Below, one piece after another: positions 34,461 through 42,512 of a stretch of DNA of 64,000 bases. Each line of letters starts with the position of its first letter. Within the stretch, counting starts at the first letter, position 1. Under the pieces are notes generated by a model. That model searched no databases, was not told where the DNA came from, and saw only the letters and a list, made by a program, of their open reading frames with translations. The stretch is from positions 186,001-250,000 of the forward strand of contig NZ_MQTZ01000043.1 in NCBI RefSeq assembly GCF_001939115.1. Direction: 5' to 3'. The position numbers and the translations under genes are program-made. The DNA comes from Leptolyngbya sp. 'hensonii'. Lineage in GTDB: Bacteria > Cyanobacteriota > Cyanobacteriia > GCF-001939115.

Positions 34461-34964
34461 TAGTTCTGATTTTGAGCAGCAGCGGCAGTCACCTCATCAA
34501 GGCTGACCTGAAGCTGCTGGGCGATCTGCTCCAGGGTCAGACCAGATTGCAGCAGGAGGGGAACAGTACGGGAGAGCATGAGTTGAATGCCTTCCCGCTG
34601 CCCTTCTTGACGGCCTTGCTGGAGGGTTTCCTCACGCCATTGTTGATAGATGGGGGATAAGTTCACGACAATCTCCTGTTCATCCTTAGTTAAATTCTGC
34701 CTCGACTGCAAGGTGATTTGCAACCGGGCTAAATGTTCCAGAGTAGTGCGGCGAGCGGGATGCTCTGGAGCAAGTGCCAGTAACTCCCTAATAGCCTGCC
34801 TTTGCACCGTATCACGCCCCATCAGCCTGAGCCAGAGGGTATCGGGGGTGGTGGGCAACTGATGGAGAACGACGATCGCGCTGTGGAATCCCTGGGAAAG
34901 GGCATAAATTCCTGGACCCCAGGTATCGGTTTTGCGGGCAGCGAAGTTTTGGAGCAGTTCCAGT
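34461..34964 (-). pseudogene. Partial duplicate 1 of the Rpn-like gene 3' half
   Basis: About 504 bases almost identical to the 3' half of the gene at 35480-36367, minus the N-terminal nuclease domain. It reads QNFAARKTDTWGPGI through LDEVTAAAAQNQN in the same frame as the preceding copy but after a TAA stop. The QEG(IQQG) segment is the shortest of the three copies (no QGIQ unit). No good start codon precedes it; expression would need readthrough or a TTG start. Confidence 0.8.
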
Positions 34965-35479
34965 TAGTTCTGATTTTGAGCAGCAGCGGCAGTCACCTCA
35001 TCAAGGCTGACCTGAAGCTGCTGGGCGATCTGCTCCAGGGTCAGACCGGATTGCAGCAGGAGAGGAACAGTACGGGAGAGCATGAGTTGACGCTCTATCT
35101 GCTGCCCTTGCTGAATCCCTTCTTGACGGCCTTGCTGGAGGGTTTCCTCACGCCATTGTTGATAGATGGGGGATAAGTTCACGACAATCTCCTGTTCATC
35201 CTTAGTTAAATTCTGCCTCGACTGCAAGGTGATTTGCAACCGGGCTAAATGTTCCAGAGTAGTGCGGCGAGCGGGATGCTCTGGAGCGAGTGCCAGTAAC
35301 TCCCTAATAGCCTGCCTTTGCACCGTATCACGCCCCATCAGCCTGAGCCAGAGGGTATCGGGGGTGGGGGGCAACTGATGGAGAACGACGATCGCGCTGT
35401 GGAATCCCTGGGAAAGGGCATAAATTCCTGGACCCCAGGTATCGGTTTTGCGGGCAGCGAAGTTTTGGAGCAGTTCCAG
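34965..35479 (-). pseudogene. Partial duplicate 2 of the Rpn-like gene 3' half
   Basis: About 516 bases nearly identical to copy 1 and to the full gene's 3' half, again in frame with the upstream gene beyond its TAA stop. It holds one GIQQGQ unit where the full gene has two and copy 1 none, showing 12-base unit changes between copies. It ends in VTAAAAQNQN whereas the full gene ends VTAAVPQNQN. Confidence 0.8.
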
Positions 35480-36367
35480 TTAGTTCTGATTTTGAGGGAC
35501 AGCGGCAGTCACCTCATCAAGGCTGACCTGAAGCTGCTGGGCGATCTGCTCCAGGGTCAGACCGGATTGCAGCAGAATGGGAACAGTACGGGAGAGCATG
35601 AGTTGACGCTCTATCTGCTGCCCTTGCTGAATCCCTTGCTGAATCCCTTCTTGACGGCCTTGCTGGAGGGTTTCCTCACGCCATTGTTGATAGATGGGGG
35701 ATAAGTTCACGACAATCTCCTGTTCATCCTTAGTTAAATTCTGCCTCGACTGCAAGGTGATTTGCAACCGGGCTAAATGTTCCAGAGTAGTGCGGCGAGC
35801 GGGATGCTCTGGAGCGAGTGCCAGTAACTCCCTAATAGCCTGCCTTTGCACCGTATCACGCCCCATCAGCCTGAGCCAGAGGGTATCGGGGGTGGTGGGC
35901 AACTGATGGAGAACGACGATCGCGCTGTGGAATCCCTGGGAAAGGGCGTAAATTCCTGGACCCCAGGTATCGGTTTTGCGGGCAGCGAAGTTTTGGAGCA
36001 GTTCCCGAGAGGCGGTGGGTGTTAAGACCCAGAGAGTGGGGAAGAGGATCTGGGAGCGGCGAAGCTGCTGCCGTTTGGCGTTGCGGCGAATCTCGGCATA
36101 GAGGTCAAAGAGTTTGCCGATGCAAGCCTGGACATCCTCGATTTGGACTGGGTTACGGAAAGGCTCAAAGATGGAGAATACAGAAGCCATGCGACCCATG
36201 ATACCGAGGCAGAGGAGAGCCTCCTGGGCAGTTGGGTCTGGCATGAACCAGATATCGATTTCCCTGGTTTCGCCTTTGACCTTGTAGTTAGCCCTGACGG
36301 TGCCCGATGGGCCGAAAAGGTCTTCGAGGAAGTCTTTGGCGAAGCGATCGTGAGCAGTACGAGTCAT
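35480..36367 (-). CDS. Rpn/PD-(D/E)xK-like nuclease family protein
   Basis: A 295-residue protein of a large cyanobacterial family (MTRTAHDRFAKDFLEDLF at the start; REIDIWFMPDP with the Asp of a PD-(D/E)xK-type core near residue 45). The middle is a helical region (PDTLWLRLMGRDTVQRQAI), and the C-terminus has a Gln-rich repeat EGIQQGIQQGQQIERQ and a short HTH-like QSGLTLEQIAQQLQVSLDEV. Related Rpn proteins are nucleases that promote recombination. I start at the ATG at 36367; a 45-codon extension upstream is not convincing. Two partial tandem copies follow. Confidence 0.75.
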   Translation of the reverse strand: MTRTAHDRFAKDFLEDLFGPSGTVRANYKVKGETREIDIWFMPDPTAQEALLCLGIMGRMASVFSIFEPFRNPVQIEDVQACIGKLFDLYAEIRRNAKRQQLRRSQILFPTLWVLTPTASRELLQNFAARKTDTWGPGIYALSQGFHSAIVVLHQLPTTPDTLWLRLMGRDTVQRQAIRELLALAPEHPARRTTLEHLARLQITLQSRQNLTKDEQEIVVNLSPIYQQWREETLQQGRQEGIQQGIQQGQQIERQLMLSRTVPILLQSGLTLEQIAQQLQVSLDEVTAAVPQNQN

Positions 36368-36502
36368 GGTCCGCTGGACAAAGCCTGGACCATAGGGCCA
36401 GGAGGCAGGTGATCGTACAAATGTACCATGATCTGCTGTCAGGTCCAAGAAATTTGCTCCAGGCTGCCCCGGAGTATAGGCTGGACGGCAAAGCAGAATC
36501 AC

Positions 36503-37309
36503 TCAATTTGCTGGTCCCGCCTGCCGAAACTGCCGTTGCGTGGGTGGCACCACCCACAGGTAGCAACCCCCTTGTGCCTCGACTCCAGATGGCGTTATGC
36601 CGGTGGATTGGGCCGCTGCTCGATTCAATGCCTGCAGCTTCAAACAGGCATTGCCGTCCAGGGATGACCGATTCCAATCCAACAACTCCCTGGCCCGTTT
36701 GCCGTCCTTGCCTGTGGCCCACTGGAGGAGTTCGGCCTGTTGCAGGGTTAAGCGGACTGGTCCTCTGGGGGCCAGAGGGGGAGCAGGCAGCAGCCTGGGG
36801 GCGACCAGGCCCACCACCATCCCCAGGGTGGCTACCACAGTCAGCAGGAGCGTCAAAGGGATAGCCACTTCCGCCCAGTGATGCTTGAGTGCCTCTATTT
36901 GCTGGGTTCTGGCCCACTCTCTGGCAATCTGGGAGATGGTCCGCTTCTGTTCTGCCACTGCGGTGCGTTCTGCCATGGCCAGGGTATCCTTGATGCCATC
37001 CAGACCCGTTAGAAAAGCCGATTCAAGAATAGGTTTGAGCTTCTCCAGTTGCTGCAGCTCAGCCCCCATCTGTTTCAGATACTCGCCCTGAGCCTGTCGT
37101 AGTTTGGATGCATGTTCGACCTGAATCGATCGCAGTTCGGCAGGAATACCATCGCACAGAGCAACGATGTGGTGGCAGGCCAGCAGGAACAGGTAGACCG
37201 TATCACCTTCAGGGACACCCAGTTTGCGGGCCGTATTGGCCAGTTTGGCCTGGTATTCTACAGGCATCTGAGCCAGGAGTTCATCAAAGTAGTTGAGGTC
37301 TCGCGCCAT
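36503..37309 (-). CDS. Single-TM coiled-coil protein next to ParA
   Basis: A 268-residue protein. Residues 55-145 are helical and coiled-coil-like (QVEHASKLRQAQGEYLKQ), a membrane segment lies at 148-170 (VAIPLTLLLTVVATLGMVVG), and a soluble C-terminal domain has WATGKDGKRARELLDWNRSS and GGCYLWVVPP. It starts 2 bases after the ParA-like gene stop, so they are coupled. It may anchor the ATPase to the membrane. I recognise no named family with confidence. Confidence 0.65.
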   Translation of the reverse strand: MARDLNYFDELLAQMPVEYQAKLANTARKLGVPEGDTVYLFLLACHHIVALCDGIPAELRSIQVEHASKLRQAQGEYLKQMGAELQQLEKLKPILESAFLTGLDGIKDTLAMAERTAVAEQKRTISQIAREWARTQQIEALKHHWAEVAIPLTLLLTVVATLGMVVGLVAPRLLPAPPLAPRGPVRLTLQQAELLQWATGKDGKRARELLDWNRSSLDGNACLKLQALNRAAAQSTGITPSGVEAQGGCYLWVVPPTQRQFRQAGPAN

Positions 37310-37311
37310 CA

Positions 37312-38118
37312 CTACAGGCCCAGAAACGGGTGAGCCGGAGCGATCGCCGTTTCCATTTCCTCCAGCCAGGTCGCAGTCCGGGCCGTTTGGGTGATGGTCA
37401 GCGGTGACTTCTCTGTGTTGGCCGCGAACCGGAAGGGCAAATCCTGATCGGCGATCGCATCCCAACTGGTATAGAACAGTTCTTTCATGTTGATCTCAAC
37501 CCCACCCAGCTTGGCCATGTGCTTGTGGACCTCAGATTCGTTGTAGCGATGGAACTGGTTTGACTCCCCATGGCAGAGGTTCTTGACCACCACGTAATCT
37601 ACAGAATTACCGCACATTTCGACCAACTCCTGCAGGACCACCACAGAAGTGCGTTCCTTAGAAATCACGGAGCAGAAGGTAACCCTAAAACCGAAGCGTT
37701 TGGCCTGTTCTGTCAGCCGCACCTCTCGGATGAAGGTGGTCAGATCAGCCTGCGCCCGAGCAGGCAAATCCACCAGAATCATGTCCTTCTGTGCGGGCAA
37801 AATATCAATCAAGAAATCCGATTGTCCCCGATTGGTGAAATCTACCCTTTCAACACCTGGAGGAAGGTTTTTATAGTAACGGTACAAGTCAGGATTAGCC
37901 GTATCGGAATCAAAGGCACGGCAGGGAATGTTGCGGGTACGGTACACATCTAACAAAAATCTAGCAAAACAGCTCTTGCCGACCCCACCCTTATCCCCTG
38001 TGACAAATACCATGCGTTTGGAAGATGCTGCTGCCCGTTCTTTAGAGGGAGCTGCTTGGGGTTTCTTCTCGGTTGCTACTGGTGTTGCTGCTGGCTGCTC
38101 TACTACTGTTTCGGCCAT
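37312..38118 (-). CDS. ParA/MinD-like P-loop ATPase
   Basis: A 268-residue ATPase with an Ala/Pro/Lys-rich N-terminal tail (1-35) and a deviant Walker A VTGDKGGVGKSCFARFLL (about 39-56), then DSDTANPD and Walker B MILVDLPARAQADL. The GGVGKS with lysine near the start marks the ParA/MinD/SIMIBI class, used in plasmid or element partitioning or in positioning of membrane complexes. GAGAGAATAACG precedes the ATG. No ParB-like gene is recognisable nearby; the one-TM protein downstream could take its place. Confidence 0.82.
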   Translation of the reverse strand: MAETVVEQPAATPVATEKKPQAAPSKERAAASSKRMVFVTGDKGGVGKSCFARFLLDVYRTRNIPCRAFDSDTANPDLYRYYKNLPPGVERVDFTNRGQSDFLIDILPAQKDMILVDLPARAQADLTTFIREVRLTEQAKRFGFRVTFCSVISKERTSVVVLQELVEMCGNSVDYVVVKNLCHGESNQFHRYNESEVHKHMAKLGGVEINMKELFYTSWDAIADQDLPFRFAANTEKSPLTITQTARTATWLEEMETAIAPAHPFLGL

Positions 38119-38145
38119 CGTTATTCTCTCTTTATCTAAATCAAT

Positions 38146-39123
38146 ATGAGTGACTACCCCCGGGTTCTGGTGCCAAAACCGATTCAAAAAGCCAGGGTAA
38201 TACGAATCAATACTGAGGATAATTTTGAACAACAAGAGCAAGCAACCGCAGCATTACTCAACCATCCTCTGGTTCGATTGAATCAGGATGGCAAGCCAAT
38301 TAAACCCAAGCTGAAAGGAATGACCTGGATTATTGTTGAAGCGATCGTAATTTCAGTAGTTTCCGTGCTTATAACGATTGGATATAGCAGTATAGTTGGG
38401 GGTTTGGCTCTACTGATAGGGGCAACAGGGACTGCCATCCATATCACCACAATGGCCCGTGGTTTTATACCCAGGTGGAAGGCGTATCAGATCGCTCTGC
38501 AGGAATTTAAGGGGAGCAAGAAGAAGGGCAAAAAACCTGCCAACCTGATCGCTCAAGCATCAGAAACGGCCAAATCTAAACAGCGTTCCAGATTGGTGCG
38601 AGCAGCGCTGCAGCAGACCGTCACTGCTGATGGTAGGGATAGTGATGCCAAACGGGGCAGGAGCGAAGCAGCATTGGAGAGGCACCTGCGCTCCCACTTT
38701 GGGGACATGATCCATACTGGTCTCACTTGCACCATCCCGAATTTCCCTACACCCTACACCCCCGATTTTGCCCTGATTGAACCCATCTCTGGCCTGCATC
38801 TGGATATCGAAATTGATGAACCGTACAATGCTGAAGGTGAGCCGGTGCATTATCTGGGATTAGACGATCGACGCAATGAATTCTTCCTGGAACGCAATTG
38901 GATTGTCATTCGCTTTGCCGAAGAGCAGGTGATCCGCTATCCTGATGCCTGCTGCAAGCTGATTGCCCGTATTGTGGCCGATGTAATTGGGGCACCCCAG
39001 GGGAGTCCCCAGGCGATCGCCCTTGTAGCCCTGGAGCAGACGAACCCCCTCCCCAGAGTCAAGCATTGGACGCGGAGAGAAGCCAGGGCCATGGCAAAAC
39101 GGAAGCATCGAGGGAGCTACTGA
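38146..39123 (+). CDS. Membrane-anchored PD-(D/E)xK-like nuclease domain protein
   Basis: A 325-residue protein with two membrane helices (about 58-80 and 83-103), a basic linker and a C-terminal domain with nuclease-like features: TPDFALIEP (Asp207) and LHLDIEIDEPY (Glu222, Asp224), then NEFFLERNWIVIRFAEEQVI, as in VSR/DUF559-like folds. The usual E-x-K is E-x-D here. The start codon faces that of the ParA gene at only 27 bases, so promoters overlap. The function is unknown; a membrane-tethered endonuclease is inference. Confidence 0.65.
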   Translation: MSDYPRVLVPKPIQKARVIRINTEDNFEQQEQATAALLNHPLVRLNQDGKPIKPKLKGMTWIIVEAIVISVVSVLITIGYSSIVGGLALLIGATGTAIHITTMARGFIPRWKAYQIALQEFKGSKKKGKKPANLIAQASETAKSKQRSRLVRAALQQTVTADGRDSDAKRGRSEAALERHLRSHFGDMIHTGLTCTIPNFPTPYTPDFALIEPISGLHLDIEIDEPYNAEGEPVHYLGLDDRRNEFFLERNWIVIRFAEEQVIRYPDACCKLIARIVADVIGAPQGSPQAIALVALEQTNPLPRVKHWTRREARAMAKRKHRGSY

Positions 39124-39127
39124 GCAC

Positions 39128-39352
39128 ATGTCAAACCAATCTGATCGTGATATCCAATGCGTCTATTGTGGTTCACCCCACATCCAGTACGACGCCAACT
39201 ATGGGTTTTACCGTTGTCTGACCTGTACCAAAGTGTGGGGGTATGCGGGGGATGACCCGGATCTTGATGAGGCTGAGGACTATGACGAGGTGATGGAGCA
39301 GATTTATCAAACTGATCCAGCTTACTGGGCCAGGTTGAAAGAGGGGATCTGA
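39128..39352 (+). CDS. Small zinc-ribbon protein
   Basis: A 74-residue protein: CVYCGSPHIQYDANYGFYRC followed by LTC forms a C-x2-C...C-x2-C zinc ribbon, followed by a very acidic tail (DDPDLDEAEDYDEVMEQ). It starts 4 bases after the nuclease-like gene and is probably cotranscribed. Zinc ribbons of this size often bind nucleic acid or act as transcription accessory proteins, but no specific role can be assigned. Confidence 0.7.
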   Translation: MSNQSDRDIQCVYCGSPHIQYDANYGFYRCLTCTKVWGYAGDDPDLDEAEDYDEVMEQIYQTDPAYWARLKEGI

Positions 39353-39364
39353 TCAACACAGGAA

Positions 39365-39390
39365 AGGGCACAAGTTCAACCCTGTGCCCT
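39365..39390 (+). terminator. Hairpin after the zinc-ribbon gene
   Basis: A perfect 8-bp stem (AGGGCACA/TGTGCCCT) with a 10-base loop lies 12 bases after the stop codon. No T run follows. A second hairpin (AGGACAG/CTGTCCT, loop AATC) lies at 39466-39483. Together they probably end the upstream operon. Confidence 0.5.
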
Positions 39391-39505
39391 GCTAGGACTC
39401 CCCTGTCCTGCCGCCAGGCAACGGGCTATCGCCTGGTGCTGAGGCAAGAGCCGGAATGGTACCATAGGACAGAATCCTGTCCTGCCTCCGACTACAGGAA
39501 ATACG

Positions 39506-39946
39506 ATGACAAACGCAAACGGCAATCATGCATCCAGCGATCGGCTTGACCGGGTCGAGCAGCTCCTCGAAGCGATCGCACTTCGACAAGACAGAGGCCA
39601 GCGGCAAATGGAGAATTTGCAAGCTAGCCAGCAACAAAGCCAACAGCAAATGGAGGAGCTACAAGCCAGTCAGCGACGAACCCAGCAACAGCTTGATCAA
39701 TTGCAGCAAGTTGTCCAGGATGGCTTTGTCGAAACAGGCAATCTGATTGCCGAGCTGACTGTCAGTACCGGAAATACTCTAGACGAAATCCGTCAGCGAC
39801 AGGTAGAGAGTGACCAACGGTTTCTTTCGGCCACAGAGGAATATCGCCAACGACAGGCAGAGAGTGACCAGCGCTTTTATACCTTGCTGGAAGAAGTCAG
39901 GTACCTGATTCGCAAACTGCCGGGACCTAATCCTGGAGAAGAATAG
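39506..39946 (+). CDS. Coiled-coil protein, unknown function
   Basis: A 146-residue protein that is nearly all predicted coiled coil, rich in Gln, Arg and Glu (RQMENLQASQQQSQQQMEEL), with internal repeats QRQVESDQRF and QRQAESDQRF. Cyanobacteria have many such proteins (DUF-type coiled coils). No enzymatic feature. A tandem duplication at 39590-39700 (AGCCAGCAACAAAGCC) created the Q-rich region. Function unknown. Confidence 0.6.
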   Translation: MTNANGNHASSDRLDRVEQLLEAIALRQDRGQRQMENLQASQQQSQQQMEELQASQRRTQQQLDQLQQVVQDGFVETGNLIAELTVSTGNTLDEIRQRQVESDQRFLSATEEYRQRQAESDQRFYTLLEEVRYLIRKLPGPNPGEE

Positions 39947-40211
39947 GGATTGGAGAGATTTTGGAACAGTGGTGGCTGATGCAGGACGACTGCCAGTGGG
40001 CAAGCGAGGCTTTCGATTTTGGGGATGCTTGAGCCTACGTGATTCTATTGAAAGGGTAGATTTTCTACAACTTTTACAGAAAATATGCGACTCCGTATTT
40101 TTTGTATTTCATCCAGGTGGCTGAGAGGATTCAGCAGGTTGGCTCGTGCTTTCAATGCAATCGATCACTCATCATCGATAAAAACACCCGATACCTGAGG
40201 AGATTCCATCC

Positions 40212-40619
40212 ATGTTGCCCCTCCGTTTTGCCCCCCTACTAAGTCTGCTTGCACCTCTTGCTGTAGGACTGATGCCATCTGCTCCTGCATTGGCTCTGGA
40301 AAGCCGTCTCTGCAATGGTTTTGGTGCAACCGATGTGCAGGCTCAGTTCCCGTCCTATCGAGTCGCTGTCTGTATTCAAGGAATGGGACCAACCCATATG
40401 AAGGTGCAGGGCTATGGCCAACCCAAAACGATACGGCTCACCAGGGTAGAGATGCTACCAGAGGGGGGCTGGTATTACCAGGCTGAAAACGGCAGCATGA
40501 TTTATACCTTGACCATCAAGAAGAACGCAATTGCTGAGCTGCAAATTGTGGATGGTGATAACTACTGGAAAGAGGCGACCCGTAGAGTTGAATTTGTTGA
40601 GGCCATTCCACCACGGTAG
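40212..40619 (+). CDS. Exported hypothetical protein
   Basis: A 135-residue protein with a signal peptide (hydrophobic APLLSLLAPLAVGLM, cleavage near APALA at about residue 28) and a beta-rich mature part with two cysteines (LCNGFG and VCIQGMG) that could form a disulfide. Probably periplasmic. The 265-base gap before it contains no gene that I can see. GAGGAG lies shortly before the ATG. Confidence 0.6.
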   Translation: MLPLRFAPLLSLLAPLAVGLMPSAPALALESRLCNGFGATDVQAQFPSYRVAVCIQGMGPTHMKVQGYGQPKTIRLTRVEMLPEGGWYYQAENGSMIYTLTIKKNAIAELQIVDGDNYWKEATRRVEFVEAIPPR

Positions 40620-40713
40620 AAACTGCTTCCGTTCTGGTCAGTAGTTCGAGTGGCTAACCCCGATGCTGGCGATATTTGCAGTACGATCAAGGATCAGAGC
40701 TGGAGCAAACCTG

Positions 40714-41472
40714 ATGGCCTCTCCTTTTCCTGGCATGGACCCCTATCTGGAAGATTCCCTCTGGCGGGAAGTCCACACTTACTTGATGACGGCTATTGCC
40801 AATGATCTGAATGCTCGCCTGCCTGAGGCTTACCGAGCAACTGTAGAGCAGGCCACCTACATTGCTACTACCGGAATAGGTACACCGGATGTCATAATTT
40901 TGGGTGACTCCTCTGAGCCAAAGGCTCAGGTGACTGGTGTTCTTGCGTCTGTGGTTGCCCCAGTGCAGGTCGAAGTGCCTGAACCAGAGGAGGTCATCGA
41001 ACGATGGCTGGAAGTCAGACAGATTGCAACAAACCAGGTAATCACAAGCATCGAAATCCTATCACCCACCAATAAGGTGGACCCAAGGGGACGGGAGCAG
41101 TACGAACGTAAGCGCAATCGGGTGCTGGCTAGCAGGACCCATTTGGTCGAAATTGATCTGATCCGATCGGGCAAACCGTTTCCTATCCTGTACATGCCAG
41201 CCAGCCGTTATCGCATTCTGATTTCTCGGAGCAGCACCAGACCTGGTGCACAACTGTACCCGTTTAACCTGCCCCACCCTATTCCGGCTATTCCTGTGCC
41301 CCTGCTGTCAGAAGATGAGGAACTGTTGCTGGATTTGCAGACTATCCTCAATACGATCTATGACCAAGGTCGCTACCGGTTAGCGATCGACTACAGCCAG
41401 GTGCCTCCTCCTCCAGTGCTGACCCAGGAAGAACAGGACTGGATGCGACAGATTTTGGAGTCTGGTCGCTAA
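40714..41472 (+). CDS. DUF4058 family protein
   Basis: A 252-residue protein that begins MASPFPGMDPYLED, the hallmark of DUF4058, common in cyanobacteria and planctomycetes. Further conserved parts are EVRQIATNQVITSIEILSPTNK and GREQYERKRNRVLASRTHLVEIDL, which look like a PD-(D/E)xK nuclease core (IEILSPTNK as E-x-...-K; VEIDL). No role is known. I start at the internal ATG because the family does. Confidence 0.85.
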   Translation: MASPFPGMDPYLEDSLWREVHTYLMTAIANDLNARLPEAYRATVEQATYIATTGIGTPDVIILGDSSEPKAQVTGVLASVVAPVQVEVPEPEEVIERWLEVRQIATNQVITSIEILSPTNKVDPRGREQYERKRNRVLASRTHLVEIDLIRSGKPFPILYMPASRYRILISRSSTRPGAQLYPFNLPHPIPAIPVPLLSEDEELLLDLQTILNTIYDQGRYRLAIDYSQVPPPPVLTQEEQDWMRQILESGR

Positions 41473-41734
41473 CACCTGCTGCTGACATTCACAATGAAGG
41501 CCAGTATTATGCAGACCTCTGGACTTCTGATCAAGACAGGTCAGGAAGTTTTCCTGTTCCACCAGGGTACCACCATGATGGGGTAGAGGATAGTAGTGAA
41601 GGGACTGGTAGTTTTGTAACAGGGATCGGGTTCAAATGAGCACCTGCAGTTTGCGCAGTAGGTGGTTTAGGGGAGAACGCAAATCCTAAAATTTCAGTGG
41701 ATCATTAAGCCACGAGAAATCGGGGAGACTTATC
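41473..41734. other. Region upstream of pnuC with possible leader hairpin
   Basis: These 262 bases between DUF4058 and pnuC contain an imperfect hairpin (CACCT...AGGTG at about 41641-41667) roughly 70-90 bases before pnuC. I see no known riboswitch consensus. A strong Shine-Dalgarno (GGGGAG) directly precedes pnuC. Confidence 0.3.
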
Positions 41735-42511
41735 ATGGTTTCCACAAGCAAAACGTTGGAGAGAAAGCTTTTATGGATGTTTTTGAGGAGCGGGGTTAGG
41801 TTACTGTCGATCGGTAGAATATCTCATTCATCCATATCGATGCCTCAATCAGCTCACCTCCAATCTATAGTTGGCATGATTGCCAGCATTCTACTGCTTT
41901 TGCTGCCCTTTCAGCCATTGCTCCCGGTTGAACTGGGTTTGCTGGAAACGATCGCAGTTGTCACTTCTGCCTGGAGCGTTTGGTTACTGGCTAAGAATAA
42001 TTTATTCGGATGGTGGATTGGGTTAGTGGGAACAGCCCTTTATGGCTTTGTTTTCTATCAAGCCAAGCTGTATGCCGAGGTTGGTCTACAGGTGTTTTAC
42101 TTCGTCACCAGCTTGCAGGCCATCTACATTTGGTTAAGGGGTGGGCAGAATCAAACTGAGAGACCTGTGGGGTATGTTTCGAGGAGATGGATGGTTACCG
42201 CAGGCATCTTGGCAATCGGCAGTATTTTTGCCTTGAGAGCCTTCCTGATTGCTATTCGAGGAGCGGCACCATTCTGGGATGCTCTGACCACAGTGATGAG
42301 CCTGGTTGCTCATCTGTATCTCATGGGTCGTTTTGTAGAGAGTTGGTATCTATGGATTACCGTTGATGTGATTTATGTGCCGCTCTACACTTCCCGGCAT
42401 TTGTATTTGACCAGTATCTTGTATGGCATCTTTTGCTTGATGGCAATTAATGGCTTGCGGAACTTCCAGCACATCGAGCATGAGCAACGATTGCAAAGGG
42501 TTGAGCAGTAG
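41735..42511 (+). CDS. pnuC: Nicotinamide riboside transporter PnuC
   Basis: A 258-residue polytopic membrane protein of the PnuC family, with hydrophobic helices at about 45-60, 65-85, 90-110, 118-133, 150-172, 180-200 and 215-240. Family motifs are WWIGLVGTALYGFVFYQAKLY and YIWLRGG, plus the C-terminal ESWYLWITVDVIYVPLY. PnuC moves nicotinamide riboside by facilitated diffusion driven by phosphorylation inside. The next gene, a NadR-type kinase/adenylyltransferase, begins 1 base after its stop, so the pair forms an NAD salvage operon. The N-terminal about 35 residues are an unusual extension; an internal start at MPQSAHLQ is possible. Confidence 0.92.
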   Translation: MVSTSKTLERKLLWMFLRSGVRLLSIGRISHSSISMPQSAHLQSIVGMIASILLLLLPFQPLLPVELGLLETIAVVTSAWSVWLLAKNNLFGWWIGLVGTALYGFVFYQAKLYAEVGLQVFYFVTSLQAIYIWLRGGQNQTERPVGYVSRRWMVTAGILAIGSIFALRAFLIAIRGAAPFWDALTTVMSLVAHLYLMGRFVESWYLWITVDVIYVPLYTSRHLYLTSILYGIFCLMAINGLRNFQHIEHEQRLQRVEQ

Positions 42512-42512
42512 C

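Noticed and set aside
41473-41734. Thiamine or other riboswitch before pnuC
   Set aside because: No CTGAGA or other riboswitch consensus found; only a weak hairpin is visible.
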